A stretch of DNA of 64,000 nt from Antedon mediterranea (lineage: Eukaryota > Echinodermata > Crinoidea > Comatulida > Antedonidae), in the NCBI RefSeq assembly GCF_964355755.1, contig NC_092671.1:33065304-33129303 (forward strand). Reading direction: 5' to 3'. Positions within the stretch are counted from its first letter, which is position 1. Every line of letters starts with the position of its first letter. Below are positions 13,601-26,359 of this stretch, one piece after another. The notes under the pieces are model-generated. The model made no database searches and had not been told where the DNA came from. It saw only the letters and a list, made by a program, of their open reading frames with translations. Made by a program: the position numbers and the translations under genes.

Positions 13601-13705
13601 GATGCACTGCTCAGAGATGTTTTCTTGGTTTCTTCATCCTCTTCCTCAACGTTTACTACAACTACATCGGACGCATCCATCTCCATCACTTCAGCTCTGT
13701 TGGGA
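1492..13705 (-). CDS. IKZF: Ikaros-family zinc-finger transcription factor, N-terminal part (3 coding exons, runs off left edge)
   Basis: Join 13705-13452, 3046-2591, 1601-1492 on the minus strand. Every junction has AG/GT borders and matching phase. From the ATG at 13686 the product is 267 residues so far. An acidic, Ser-rich N-terminus (residues 1-55) is followed by four fingers. Fingers 1-3 are C2H2 with spacing C-x2-C-x12-H-x3-H (finger 1 about residues 57-77, finger 2 about 85-105, finger 3 about 113-133). Finger 4 is C2HC (H-x4-C). That order, the motifs QKGNLxRH, RRRDAL and YKQxxSL, and a later KRKSS motif match the DNA-binding half of vertebrate Ikaros proteins. The family binds GGGAA-type sites in the nucleus and dimerises through two C-terminal fingers, which are not in this window. 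The upstream 5' exon is not identified. Family assignment is firm; orthology to one vertebrate paralogue is not implied. Confidence 0.9.
1602..2590 (-). other. IKZF intron between the 2591-3046 and 1492-1601 exons
   Basis: A 989-bp AT-rich intron bounded by GTTAGT and CAG. No repeat or gene is recognised in it. Confidence 0.7.
2591..3046 (-). CDS. IKZF: IKZF exon with zinc fingers 2, 3 and 4
   Basis: The acceptor is TTTCAG at 3052-3047 and the donor is GTTAGT at 2590. The exon is 456 nt, phase 1 in and phase 1 out. It carries two C2H2 fingers and one C2HC finger with linkers close to the TGEKP type (GDRP, SEEKP). In vertebrate Ikaros, fingers 2 and 3 make the core DNA contacts. After the fingers comes a low-complexity segment ending in KRKSSTP, which resembles the KRKSS segment after finger 4 in Ikaros. 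The first reading frame stop lies just past the donor, which supports splicing here. Confidence 0.92.
3735..4125. repeat. 18-20-bp minisatellite
   Basis: About 19 tandem units alternate between an 18-bp type (CCACCCTGGGTATTAAGT) and a 20-bp type (CCACACCAAGTATATTAAGT). Some units carry CTATC or GTACC variants in place of CCACC. There are no unique spacers, so it is not a CRISPR array. Confidence 0.9.
4700..5092. repeat. Minisatellite inside a miniature DNA element
   Basis: Tandem units of about 17-18 bp built on CTCTTAATAAGGCTGTC run from about 4830 to 4990. They are followed by larger GGGGTGTCCC/TATAGGGG units. The right end, read on the minus strand, begins TA-CAGCAGAATCCCTCC and resembles the end seen at 52116. 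I infer that the array arose inside a TA-flanked miniature element; no matching left end is clear. Confidence 0.7.
5164..5651 (+). CDS. Candidate terminal exons of an unrecognised plus-strand gene
   Basis: Block 5164-5214 lies between TTCCAG and GTAAGT. Block 5596-5651 lies after TTTCAG and ends in an in-frame TAA. Joined in phase 1 they read [18 protein letters not shown] and then [17 protein letters not shown], ending at the stop. A tiny upstream block 3230-3257 (TTTTAG / GTATGT, starting ATG) would also join in phase. The composition is more protein-like than the surroundings. I do not recognise the protein, and chance splice-like signals cannot be excluded. It would lie antisense within the large IKZF intron. 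Confidence 0.3.
9813..9937. mobile_element. Miniature inverted-repeat element, AGCTCTGTCTACACTA family, copy 1
   Basis: The left end TTTAAAGCTCTGTCTACACTA and the right end TAGTGTAGACAGAG face each other about 125 bp apart. Related copies occur at 54753 and 55472. The copy at 54753 has TTAA at both ends, suggesting a TTAA-target superfamily such as piggyBac or Kolobok. No coding capacity. Confidence 0.75.
10193..10394. mobile_element. 202-bp inverted-repeat element with target-site duplication
   Basis: Perfect 15-bp terminal inverted repeats (CAGGCCTTGTCTTTT and AAAAGACAAGGCCTG) are flanked on both sides by AAAATG (10187-10192 and 10395-10400). Inside is a short direct repeat around ATCGCACTCCTCA-like sequence. 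It is non-autonomous. The superfamily is not assigned; a CAGG start would suit hAT, but the duplication looks like 6 bp, not 8. Confidence 0.85.
11225..11720. repeat. Tandemly duplicated SINE-like block
   Basis: Two units of roughly 240 bp share the segments GACTGTCATTAGA, ACACAGGACCTT, TTCACATAAAAATATAAAAAAA and a (T)GAACxCAGGA motif that resembles a pol III B box read on the minus strand. The units are diverged. A tRNA-derived origin is inferred. Confidence 0.5.
12577..12870. repeat. Degenerate tandem repeat, units about 50-63 bp
   Basis: Five diverged units start AGGACCCCxCxTGATTCTAGCATT and vary in length. It lies within the large IKZF intron and has no coding potential. Confidence 0.6.
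13276..13326 (-). CDS. IKZF: Candidate 51-nt cassette exon in IKZF
   Basis: Bordered by CTACAG (13332-13327) and GTAAGT (13275-13270) on the minus strand, only 125 nt downstream of the finger-1 exon. It is open in the required phase, enters and leaves in phase 1, and is a multiple of three ([17 protein letters not shown] plus G). Inclusion would insert 17 residues into the linker between fingers 1 and 2. The polypyrimidine tract is weak. It may be chance or an alternative exon. Confidence 0.3.
13452..13705 (-). CDS. IKZF: IKZF exon with putative start and zinc finger 1
   Basis: The acceptor is a T-rich tract ending in ACAG at 13709-13706. The donor is GTAAGG at 13451 and leaves phase 1. The frame is open above the ATG at 13686 back to the acceptor, so translation could start in an earlier exon, but Met-Glu-Met at 13686 is the simplest start. 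It encodes an acidic run (VEEEDEE), a Ser-rich linker and finger 1 (C-T-Q-C, then H-L-R-M-H). The last codon is split and completes the Gly of the HAGDRP linker with the exon at 3046. Confidence 0.85.
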
Positions 13706-16700
13706 CTGTAATTGAAAAATGAAAAAAGAGCAAGAAAATGAGTCAGTTTTTTCCCCTCAATAAACAAGTGTTAATAAATCAACAGGACGAAAACAAATGG
13801 AGATATCAAGAGAAGATTATATAAGTGACATTAATAGATGACAAAATATGTTAAATTTGCTATAATGACAGAAGAAGTATACGATGATAATGAATGAGTT
13901 AAAAGTATCACAGATGAAAAAAATAGCTAAACAACGCACAAGCCCAGATAGATTACACTTTCCTTGGACAAACTAAAATGAAGATAATTTAAATTAAAGT
14001 AGAAGTAGTACTACAGTAGTAGTAGTAGATTGAAATAAACGGTAGTGGGTAAAGAAAGGAGGCCAAATGATTGGTAGTAAGTAATACTAGTTTAGGCTTA
14101 TATAATTTATGTAAAAAACAATGTTGATGTATAAATGTGGGTGTGTTAAAAAAAAAGTCTTTCTGAGAATACACTATAGTTATAGTATAGTCTTAGTATA
14201 AACATTTTATTCCAAGAAATATTCAGAAGCTAACGGATAATAAATGAAATTAAAATATACATCTTTTTTTTTACCAGGTAATATAACATTAATATACATA
14301 TTGCATAACATATTAAAATTTTGGTCCAAGTACCATTGCAGGTCGATTAATAGTTAATTTCTTTACGTTAAAATATATAATAATAAATATACGTTAAAGT
14401 AGTATTGTACATTAAACTATGTTCTCGTACTTACAAACGTCTACAGAAGCAAAGGGGGGTAAGAAGGGAAGGTGAGGGCATGTGCTTCATACAATGGGTT
14501 GAAAAAGAAAAACATTTAAATTATATTATGTTTAAAGTGATGGCTTAATTAATCGGTATTCAAGAAAAGTGTGTAGGGACTTAATTTAATGACTACTTAT
14601 CCAAAGAAGGGTACTTAAAACCGGGGCGCAAAATCAATCGCTTATTCACGCCTAGTAATGGTACTTACTGTGAGACGTTAAGTCCTGGCATGTTGACTAG
14701 GCGACGACTGCTCAAATAAACATGAAAAAGGGAATGACTTAAGGAATTGGGCATGATGAGTAATTTAATAATCAGAGTGGTGATTTCACGACACTTCCTG
14801 CGTTTATAACTCAAGCCTCGAGTGCTACTCAATGGGTACGAGGGGGATGTGCGTTAATTAACTGCTTACATATTTAATTTCGGAAAATCAAACTAAAAAT
14901 CCTGATGATTAGAAATCATAGGAAACTTTGGACAATTCCCAGATCATTATTATCGATATGGAATGACTAATTCACTATGACACGGTGCAAGTTCTAAACC
15001 TAATCATCATCTCAGATCGTCTTGTCAAAAATTATAAAAAGCATGTTTTGAATTATATTTATTATGTTTATAAAGTATTTAAATATTAGAGGTCACAATA
15101 TTTTTTATTAACAACATAAATTGTTTATATTATTTAAATTGTACATATTATTATTTGAAATTCTATCCACGAGTATAGTCTGAATGTTAATTGTTGTATA
15201 ATTACATTTTTAATGAGGAAAAGGAAACAGAATATAGAATAATAAAATAGACATGATAAATCAGTTTACTATTATAAAGACATCACAACAGAAAATACCA
15301 TAAAGAATTCATTTTGGTCCATTACTTCTTAGGGGCAGCAGATCCAGTAAGGAAAATCCTTTGATAGTTAAAAAATGTAATTTTATGGATTCCAACATTT
15401 AAACAATCTGGATCCTTCTCCTGCCTTTGATGGATTCCTTTTGGACTGTAGAAATAAGGGGAGTTTTAATAATAGCTAAAAAAACAACTGATAAAAATAT
15501 AGCTTATGGTTTTACTACAGAATCTTTTATTTGTAACTTTATTTTGTTATCTTTTGTTTTATATTTTACAAAGTATCTTATATATTTTAAAACATATTTT
15601 TTTATTATATTTCTGTGTTATATTTTGTTTTGTTGCCATTTATGATGTAGTGTTAGACGGGAAAAAAAAAAAATAAATAAACAAAAATTCCTCTGGTTCA
15701 GAGGCGTGTCCAAAAGGAGGGGTTCTCCTGCTACTACAATCTTTGACAAAATTACGAGAATAAAATTCCAATAATAAATTTTCTTTAAAAAAAACCTGCA
15801 TAAAATTTCCGATGAATACTTAAATTTCCAAAAAACAATGTAACACAACACTTTACTTCCTAACTAGGTCAGAGGATAAAAATATCTGCAAAGATTCAAA
15901 ATCATAAATTGACAATTATATCTGAATGTAAATTCAGTATTTTACGATATCACAGGCTTAAAAGAAATCTTACGGAAAGCAAGGATGAATCGTTGGATTG
16001 TAAAGCCCGCCCAGATAATTATTCCAAGTAGCAAGTAAAAAAAAGGAATTAAATATAGATTAATTTCACTTTTGCATGTGATATTTAATAACCTATCAGA
16101 TTTAATCATGTTTGAAAAATGAAATACATAGAATTATAATCGGAGCACTTTCAAATTAAAAATCATATTTATGTTCAGATGGTTTTGATTCGGAGAATTA
16201 TCATTTTACACTTTTACAACGAAAATACTTTCATTTCAACAAATCAATAGTTGGAAGACAAAAGAAAAATAATTAAATTTCTAAAGTTTAATTAAAAGAA
16301 TAAAAGAATAAAGAAGAATAAAAATATTTAATAAACATTAAAAAATGACATAAATGGATAAAAAATGTATTTTTAATAATCAATCTAATTTTATATAACA
16401 TTTTAACTAAGTATAATTTTATTTCTACAAAAAAAACAGCCATTAATTTGTATGTATTTTTATATATGCTGCACATCTTTTGAGAAAAGTGTCTCTGCTA
16501 TAAAAGAGAAACAAAGTTATATTGTTCTTATAAATTTAGTAAAGAATAAGATGGATCAAAACTTTGTAATGTCAATTGTTTTACAAATCAAGCAGCCGAT
16601 TTTACTTTTCTAAAGTACTGTACAGTAGGCCTACGGTTGCAAAAGTATGTATGACTATAATACGGTAAGTGATTTTCCAAATAAATTTATTTCAAAATTA

Positions 16701-16723
16701 GCATTTCATTCATGCCTTGCTCC
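13706..16723. other. Upstream of the IKZF coding exons, no gene seen
   Basis: AT-rich sequence. Somewhat more complex sequence at about 14.6-15.0 kb could be regulatory or a 5' noncoding exon, but nothing decides this. Confidence 0.5.
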
Positions 16724-16869
16724 CAGTGGCGTAACGGTAACGGCTAAATTGAAGGGCTTCGGAGCCTCAGCAGTCCCATTGCACTACCCAGTGGGCTTTC
16801 CCCTGTGTGACTGCTTGCTCTTGGCATGGCTAAACCAGGGGCCCAATTTCCCAAGTGTTACGCGGCTTG
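16724..16869. mobile_element. hAT-like miniature element or remnant (CAGTGGCGTAAC)
   Basis: It starts CAGTGGCGTAAC and ends with a partly matching inverse, GTTACGCGGCTTG. The interior has GGGGCCCAATTTCCC-like sequence shared in style with the elements at 45341 and 45730. Ends of the CAGTGGCGTA type are typical of hAT miniature elements. No target duplication was verified. Confidence 0.5.
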
Positions 16870-19800
16870 CTTCTTGGTAATATTTATATTAGTTTTCAGG
16901 ACTGAACCTTGATCCAGTATGGCCTGGTATCTTACAATAAATATTAACAATTTGTGATTTCTATGTATAGACTTAATTGTTGAATAATTAAGATATACAT
17001 TGATGTGGACTGGATGATGCATACTCCTAACCAAACTCTCAGATCATGACAATCAGTTTATTGCGTTTTAAATAGTAATACTTTTTACTAGTTTACACGT
17101 ATGGCATATGGTATTTTAATATTTACTAACAATTTAGGATTTATAAGACTAATTGTTTTTAAGCGATTTATATCAGTGGATTTGATGTTGCATTTTTCTA
17201 TCCAAACTCGCAGATCATGACAATCAGTTATTGCATTTAGTAATTACTTTTAATTTTTTATCATTTTCAATCACTCAATTCTTACTTTCAGTATCCATAA
17301 TACAAACGAAATACATAATAATATTATTAATCAATATTGGTATTGTTTTATACGTTAATCTACTATACTACATCCAATATACAGTAGTAAGAAGAGCTTA
17401 TTATAAATATCTATATAAAAGTTATCAATATAGCTATCGTTTTGTATTATCAAGAAAATAAATGCTTATTAAAATCATATTGAAAATACGAATTGAAACA
17501 AAAGGAAACATTACAACAATATTGTCACACATTTGAATAATCACTTCACATAAAACATTTTTGCTTTCGTCTATGTAATTAGCAAGAAAGGTTTTGGAAT
17601 AACAAATTTACCTTAAGACACATTAAGCAAACTTTCTGAGGTGAATACGCTTTATTAGACGACTTTCTATCATCAACAATTCTTTTTTACATAAATTGTC
17701 ATTATTATTTGCTAATTTAGTTGTTTTTTACCCTTTTGTTTACAAGAAAAAAGCATGGCATTTCATAATAAACATTTATCCTGGAGGGAGGATCCCATAA
17801 AACTGAGAAAAACAAGTTCTGAGATAGCTTGCTGCTAGGTCAATATCCTTAAAGACAAATAGATTTATCTAAAAAATTCTTTTAAAAAGAGAACTTCAAC
17901 CAGTTTATCAATATTTATTACTTTAATAGGTATTTATTTTTAAATAAAATAATAATGTCATGAATGTGTTTACATGTATGAGAAATTATCAGGCTATGTT
18001 GTTTTTTTATTTAATTTTCAATAATAGTAGTTTTAATTAATTATTAAATTTATTAAATAACAAAAAAGGGATTAATTATCTTATCTTATTTTATATTTCT
18101 GTCTTTACTGCATGACATTTAATTTTTCACTAAGGCATTGATTTCAGTAAATACATTTATATTGTCAAATATTAAACAAATTAAACAGTAGTTTTAGTCA
18201 GACAGTTGAAGGGTAAAACTGGGAACAAATAATTTAGTTACAGTAAGAAAGTACACTATTAGATTTGGATGGAAGTTAAAAAAAAATATAATATAAAAAT
18301 TTGAAAAAAAAAATTAATAAAATATTTGTAAAAATATGTACAGTATTTGCAATTTATTATGTAAAAATATTAAATATATGGTATTCATGACAAATTGACA
18401 AGTAAATCAAGAGAAATTTAAGAGGATTTTGAAAAGTATATTTACTTAAAAGAAAGACAGTTGAAAGACCAGTTTCACGATGAAATATCGTTTATACGAC
18501 ATTCCAACAAGATACTTTAATCATTTGCTGTGTACATACAGATTTAGAATTTATCATAGGGATTTACTTTAAATCCCTTTTAAGCCACTGATAATCCTAA
18601 CTAATCAGGGATAATCGTGTATACCTCCACAAGCTGTGTCACAAAATATGTTCCTTTTTTTTTTAACGTACACCTCTGTTTAGTTCATTGACACTGATGT
18701 TATAAAGCTGTTATCTAATTTGCGATATTTCTTTTTAATGGTTAATGATCAATTACTGTAAATAAATACTAGAGTCAAAAAGAAACTAATGTTTAATTTT
18801 TCTGCTGAGCGGCACAGACGCGTGTGAAATACTATCTACTGTTTGTACATTATAACAGCGTTAACACAAACTTTGTTACTCTATCTTTTCCAAACCATGA
18901 TGACGTACCTTTTAACTCCCCATTTGGTTATGTTAGAACGGCAATATTATTTTGCCAAAAAAAATATATTTTTCAGACTAATGAGAGATCATTATGAATT
19001 TACAAATTAGAGGTGCCCGGGAAACTGCTAGTTCAGGAAAGTTTTGGAAAGCCAAAACCCTAAAAATCAATTTTGATTAAAAATGTATAACAGTAAACCC
19101 TCATTACATTTCATGTTTCTTTAACAGCTGAATTAGACAACACAAGATAAAGATTAGAGTTTTAAAAAGCATCACACTGGGAGTTAACAAATTAAAGGTT
19201 AAATTAAGGTATTTCAGCTAAAGTTGACCACTTTTATGTTATTCCTGAAATACAGTAATTTAATCATTAAAACAAAAAATTACTAAAGGACCTTTAATGA
19301 ATCTACAGTATGAGTTTTTTTCCTATAGCTAAGCTAAAAACCTACCAAAAGTGATCTCAATTTGGAGGCAATACGTCTCATTTAAAAAGAATATGTACAG
19401 TAGTTGTGCGAAGAACAATGTCACAGAAATGATTACTTCACATATTTTTGTCCTCCTCAAATTGATACAGTATATTAATATTTTACAGAATATATGGAAT
19501 TGTTCCGAAACAACAGTTAAGGGGCAAAAGTTAAGAATACACGGATCATAACGGATCTTGTAATCAGAAAAATATGAATTATTACTTTTAGATGATGTAT
19601 ATCATGTCTATTTCTATTCAAAAATTCACAAATTAAAAGCTTCTCATTTCACTGCAAGTACAATACCTTTTGTTGGCGTCTTCATGATTAAAAACATAAA
19701 TTATCATTTTAACAAAGAATCGATCATATTTGTAAAAAAAATAGATATACAGTATAAAAAATCATACAATTCAAAATTGTTGTTGAAAATGTTCTGGTTA

Positions 19801-21643
19801 TACTGTAGATATAAAAAAAAGAAAAAGAAAACATTTAAAAAAACATTGTTTTTAGGCGAGTTTTCTATTTTCAGGGACTCAAATTTTCAGAAAACTGATT
19901 ATGTGTTCATGGTAATTAATTCTATATCTAATGCGTAATTTGTCAAAGTAAGAAAAGTACAGGTTTTAAAAGAAAACAGTAAGTTTTCAGCAATACATGT
20001 AAAACGATAATGTTATAATTAGAATTATCTTGAATATTTGTTAATTTTCAATGTTCATTCTGATTTGAAATAAAAGAAGCATAAGAATGCAAGTTTATTG
20101 TACGCCTAACACACATCACACATTTGTATTCCATTTTTTGTAATATAACATGTGATATAACATTAATTTTTTCAAAATGGTTGCCGACAAATGTTTGTCA
20201 TAATATTATACTTGTGTTTGGTAGATCAGTTTGTTACAAAGTTGGCAGAACTTGCAGTTGCATAGCATATTGTATAATTCACATGCTGTTACACTATGTT
20301 GAAAACTTGCTACTTTATCTGCTCTGTGAGATTAAATATAGTAACCTCTACTTGTTTGGAATACTGTACAGTATGTCAAACATTTTCAGGTTGTAGCCAG
20401 ATTAATGACTATGCGATGATGATTATTACTAATCGCTTGATTGAGTTTTCATCAAATTGATTTAATTAAAAATATAAACTTTCCATTTCCCAATGGATAA
20501 TCTCACTTCAAACAAAGTGTGATGGGTGTAATTACTTAAGCCGAAATTTCTGGGAAACATATCCCACTTCTCTACTTGCAGGAATTATTGTTTAGAATGA
20601 TAATGGGTATGACAGTTATAAGTATATTATACAGTATCTACTACTTTATGATTTATTGAAGTAAAGCAATGTTCAACCAGTTAATACGCACCTATACAAC
20701 TCGGGCACTCAACTCGACAGCTATAAACTAACACTAAAATATCTGAAAAGGAGGGTAAAACATTTGTGGAGTATCCCCAAATGGGGTCAACATTACTGTA
20801 TATTAGTCTGCGAGATTGTCAGATGTTAGCAAAGATGGACCACACATGATGTCTAACAATTCACAAATAAAAAAAAACAATGATTTATATATCTTACAAA
20901 AAATAATCAGCTTGGGATTTCATAATCCAACTTAAAAAGGAAATGTAAAAGAATGCAATGCATCCATGTTTACGCACTCTTTTCTCCGAGATACAAAGTT
21001 TTATCAGAGTTAATAAACACTTTCAGATCAGCTTAAAATCATGATTATAAACACTAGTGTGTGTGAACAGTCGGCTATAATATTACAATTACCAGCCAGA
21101 ACTGCCGACTTTAGCAACATTCTAATTCCCTATTTCTTCCGCCTGCATGCCTGATTCTAGTGTATTTTTACATATTATCTTAATATTGGTGGGTTTTTTA
21201 TTATCTTTTAAGTACTTGTAAGCATTACACACAATCTGACCATTGGCCACAAGTTGTATATGTATTGCTACATTGCTTTTTTTTAAATAGAGTATAAATA
21301 CAGGATTTTCCTGGTCTTTGATAAATGATACATACTGTATTACAAAATATTTAAATCATACCTGATTAGTAAAATTAGTTGCTATAACTACAGTATAACA
21401 TAGTATCAGCAGAAAGTTCAGGCTTTGTTTTTTCTAATTAATACTTTAAAAAAAATATCTACTGTATTTGTTATATTTTATAATTTTAAACTTTTAAGAA
21501 ATACATTTTGAGTACTGTATTAACATTTTTTTAATTTTATATCAATGTTTGATTTTTCGGATAAAGAAAGTTTGTACAGTATGAATGATGCCCTCTATTA
21601 ATATATTGGCTGCAGAACCAAATGTAAAACAGTTAAAAAACAC
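16870..21643. other. Gene-poor AT-rich DNA
   Basis: No conserved coding sequence, RNA gene or clear repeat is recognised on either strand. Confidence 0.5.
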
Positions 21644-21647
21644 TTAA

Positions 21648-22145
21648 AGACCCCTTCCCTACGTTTTTTAGATCTAATTTAAGATCACAAACTATATTTA
21701 ATGTAAAAATAATACTATATGGTCCTATTATGATAACTTTTTCGTCTTTAAATGGTTAAAAATGTGAAAAATAAGTCGATTCTAATAATTATAATAGTGG
21801 CCCGCTATAAATCCCAAAATGCATTGCGCGCAGATTGATATTTTTGTTTTGAAAATACCGAATTTTCCCCAATTTGTATTGGGAGTCTGGCAAAAATAGA
21901 AAGACAATTAATGCAAAAACTATACAAAGTCAGGCTAGGTATATAGCTAGCGTACTATGTTCGTACATTACCGATGTTTACCAGCTAGGCCTATAAAACT
22001 AAGCCTAGCTGGCTAGGCCTAAAGACCGTCTATGAGAGGTCATTCGCTGCGAGCTACTTTAAGACAAGGAATGACCTGGTTTAATATGTTTTTGTGATAT
22101 ATGTATTATTTTTACAAAACGTCACAAATTGTAGGGAAGGGGTCT
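21648..22145. mobile_element. TTAA-flanked inverted-repeat DNA element, 498 bp
   Basis: Perfect 15-bp ends AGACCCCTTCCCTAC and GTAGGGAAGGGGTCT are each flanked by TTAA (21644-21647 and 22146-22149). A TTAA target duplication suits piggyBac or Kolobok. The interior has TAGGCCTAGC-type sequence and no transposase, so it is non-autonomous. Confidence 0.85.
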
Positions 22146-22149
22146 TTAA

Positions 22150-25100
22150 AAAATACTACGTGCCGTTTTTCTGCTGTATCTGTTTTTAGCTGCAATGTAA
22201 AAGATTGACCTTGTTGGGTGTAAACACATTTTTTTCATATTTAAAAAACAACTTTACAGTAGATTTGAATCATAAGAAATGGAGAAAACATTTATAAATG
22301 GAGAAAACATTTATAAATGGTCAATAAAATAACAATTTCTTTTTTTATTGCTAAAACCATCTTCCATAAAGTTAACAAGAATTGATGTATTAGTTAAGAT
22401 CCATCTTCATTTGATCTTCTTTTTTTTTTTTAATCACCACAGGCTAGATACTTACTTGCCAGGTGGACTCACCTATGTCTGTAATCAAATACAATCAGTA
22501 CTTTCTAAAGACAAAAATTATGTTCCTGATTTAATATCATAAATATAACAGTGTGTATGATTAACTCTGAGAGCAGATGGTAATAAAGATATTTACTAAT
22601 AATACTCCAAAGACAAAACGTCAAGACATTCTCAACTTTTTTTCCGTTGTGTACCACAAATCTTGTATTGCTAAAGTTATATGTAATTTAACAATGTTAA
22701 AAAAAAGAAGAATCAATGATTTGAACTCAGAATCATAAAATGTTGAGCCAAAGCCTTATATTTTTAACTTGAAGACAAGGCTATGTGTTAGCTGTATCTT
22801 GGAAATAGGCACAGTTAAGCAAGGTAGTCAAGACTAGAGGTAGAGGATCATTTACTGGGAATTGTACTATTCTTAGTTGAGTGCTCATCATGCTGTTGAC
22901 CTATGACATGCAATTATGCTCATCAAGACTGCATCCATAATGGATCCATTACTTTTATATTTATTTCTATTATTTATCCATAAAGCTGACAGATGAAACA
23001 TCCAAGAAAAGAAGAGGCGGTTGCAACATCATTGATGTACAGTATACTGTACTACACTGGTCCCAAGTAACAGAAATCCAGGCCAAGTTTTTAATACCGG
23101 ATCATTTCTGCCTACACTAAGACATGGCACCCTCCTATTGCAGAGCTTTGGATCAAACAACACAAACATAAAAAAACTGGATTCACACACAACAAAATGC
23201 TATAAAAAGGATTTTTTTAATGGAAAAGTGAAATGGTATCAACAGCATTTAGAATGGCATAAGATAGATAACACTAAATTATATTAATAAGGGATTGTAG
23301 TGTGTACCTAAATTCAAATGTGACATGGTTCAGGTTTGTATTACATGTGTTTACACAGATAACACATTAGCCAGATGAAATCAAAGCCAGAACAAGATTT
23401 TACATCCTATTTCAAAGCATGATTCAAGCATATCGGGATCTAGCCACTTACTTCAACGATCTGGGGGCTTTGTCAGTATTCCTGACGCTTATCAGCCGTG
23501 TAAATCCAGGTAACTATTGAATTACCGCCTCGTGCGTATCGTAGAAGCCAAACAGGGATGAGTCAATATTAGCCAATAAGCTTATTCATGCTTCTGATTG
23601 TCGTTGCAGAGATTTTCTTAATTGATCTGGTTTGACTTTGTTTTAACAAAAAGAGAGATGTTAAAAAATCCAATTAATAAAACTGGTTAATGGGTAAGAC
23701 CGCAAAAGGACAACTTAATCATTCCTGAAATCGCATTTTCCTGTATCATTATTAATTGAGAAACCGAATGGAAGTGGTTTTTTGTCTGATTTCCTTTATC
23801 GCGTTATCTGGACAGTATCGATACAGAATCCGTACGCAATCTTTCATTCACATATTGACACCGTGGATCACGTCAAATCCACCGACGGATCACGTCAAAC
23901 CTATTAACTTATCTCCCATAAGGCTATCCTTTACAAATAAGAATCAAAATTATATATTCGATCTTCATCATATTAGACAGTCTCTTCCTATTTGGAATAT
24001 GATGATTTATCATCCTTTCTTGACTGCTGATAGAATCATAAGTTCCTTCAGTAGAAAAAGATCAATACTATCTTGACAAGATAATATTATCACCACCGTC
24101 ATCTTCAGAAAACTAGCCTAGAGGCAGTGAACTTTCATTCATAATTTTCTTTTTAATAAGAATGTTAAAATAGATAATGATGTTTGGTCAAGCATGGTAG
24201 AGAAGTTGATACATTTTTATTACAACGTGTCTCAGTGTATACTTGCCTTCTGATTGCTTAGATTTCTATCACGTGCCGTTCATTATCACAGTTCTAATTA
24301 CTAGTTGAACTATTAAACATTTTCAGCTGCTTGCAAACAAAGACGCTAAGGATTGTTGCATGTTTATAAACCAAAATTCTGTCTTAAGCAAATAACTAGT
24401 TCTTTACCATTGAATGGCCAAACCTCTCAAATAGATTTTAAAACAGATTCAAGATGGAAGTAGGAAATTAAGTGAATAAAAGTTTACTTTTGAATAGTAG
24501 GTAAATGTTTTATTGGGAGAATACTTGATTGGTTGACCGTCCTATTTAAATGTAAAATATTTGGCTTATTTGTGTATTTTATGGTTGATTTTAAAATCAG
24601 TGAAGAAATTTATTTTCTATGTTTTGAAGGGAAAAAAAGTACGCAAATCACTGAGGAAGTAAAACGTAAGTCGCAGGAAATTATAAAAAAAAATGATTTT
24701 AGAATAGATTATTTGACCTTCATAAAAACACAATCACTGCTTCCGTGCAAGTTTCATTTCCTATTCTTCATTTTTCCAGTTTAAATTAATTTTTTTTTCA
24801 TCTCTAAAATGTACATTTCTAAAAACACCATTTCAGAATATCTACTTACAGCACTAAATTCTCCTTTTCACCAATTACAATCGTTTACTCCAACTTTCAT
24901 ATTTCCACTTGACTTTAATTTACCTTTCTAAGACTATCCTCTCTAAAATTTGTTCTTTGGTGTTTCCAGTTTCAATCACCTATTCAGAATATGTTCACTT
25001 TTTCTTTAGTGTTTCCAATATCAATCCCTATTCATTTACTGTATCCTTGTCATAATATTATGTTTCTGATTTCCTGTAGTTATAGATAAAGGATGTTTCA

Positions 25101-26169
25101 GACTAGGTCTGCTTAATTTATGAGCCAATCAGAATAGTATAATTTGGTGGGAAATTTTGGAGGCAACAATTGATCCTCCTTCAGAATCCTCTAATTTGCA
25201 TGTCAAGTATAAGTAGTAAAATGTAATAGATATATTAGTGGAGAAGAGAAAAAAAGATCATAGGAGAAAGACGTATAGAGTATAGAGCAGAAAGGTGTGG
25301 ACTGGCAGAAAGTTGTCTTAATACTGAGTTACAAGAAATACAAGTTTTAGTTGAATACAGTATACTTTTGTATGTGGAATCATTTGGCAGTCAGTGTACG
25401 TTGCGTGAATTAAATACGCCAGAGAACGCATTACGCTCGGAACCAACTCTATAAATTCACTACAATCCTATTAAAATGTATTCAGAATTTGATTTCTCTT
25501 TCTTTAGCTTTTCTAAATTTGAATCACTTCTTTCCATTTTTTTTTATTTCTACTTGACTTTTACTGCACACACCTGACAAAAGGTATTCTATCTTCAATT
25601 GCTATTAATGTAATATTTCTACTCTTTTTCTTTATTAAGATTTCCCCATCTCTTTCTCTTTAAACTGCCCATAAATCTCTATTCCTCACTTCCTGATATC
25701 AAAAAGCATTTTAGCAAATAACAATCTGTCAATCCCTGTAATTATATTCTTCTTTTTTTAAGCTCTAAGAAAATCCTTACGTTAAAAAAATAAATTGCAC
25801 AAAAAGGCGACTTAATCAATTCTTGTAGTACTGTAATTCAAAAAAATAATAATTCAACAACGAACTCTGGAATACTACAGTACTTGGTCAAATGAATGGA
25901 AAGATAAGTTATGGTTTACAATATACAGTATGACATTCTATTTTATTTAGTCGGAAGATTGTGGGTTCCTACTGTAGAGTACGGTAAAAAAAAAATCACC
26001 AACTCATTCTATTTTGTTTCTTTTTTTCTAACAAAAAAAGTAGAAAGCAGAAAATGATTTTTATTCATAAGTTTATACTGTATGAAGTTTTTCTCTCAAT
26101 CTCAAATTATTAAAAAACATTCTAAAGAAAAAAAAATTTCCAACAGCGTAAATTAGTACTGAAACTTTG
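22150..26169. other. Gene-poor DNA
   Basis: Contains a short direct repeat (GGAGAAAACATTTATAAAT twice near 22280-22318), pyrimidine-rich stretches at 24.8-25.7 kb, and somewhat more complex sequence at 23.3-23.6 kb. No gene is supported. Confidence 0.5.
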
Positions 26170-26171
26170 TA

Positions 26172-26357
26172 CAGTCAACTCTCCCAATACCGGACTCTCT
26201 GAAAACCAGAAACTCTCCCAATACCAGACTTTTTTTGAGGACCAAAAGGTCCCAAATTTATTTTTACCATTAAAAACACATTCCGAATACCAGACTTTCC
26301 GGAAAACCAGACTTATTTGGCCGGCCCAAAGGTGTCCGGTATTGGGAGAGTTGACTG
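26172..26357. mobile_element. Tigger/pogo-like miniature element, copy 1
   Basis: Terminal inverted repeats of 24 bp begin CAGTCAACTCTCCCAATACC on both strands and are flanked by TA on each side (26170-26171 and 26358-26359), as expected of the Tc1/mariner superfamily. The interior repeats CTCTCCCAATACCAGAC-like units. Partial copies lie at 28241, 36704 and 48274. Confidence 0.88.
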
Positions 26358-26359
26358 TA

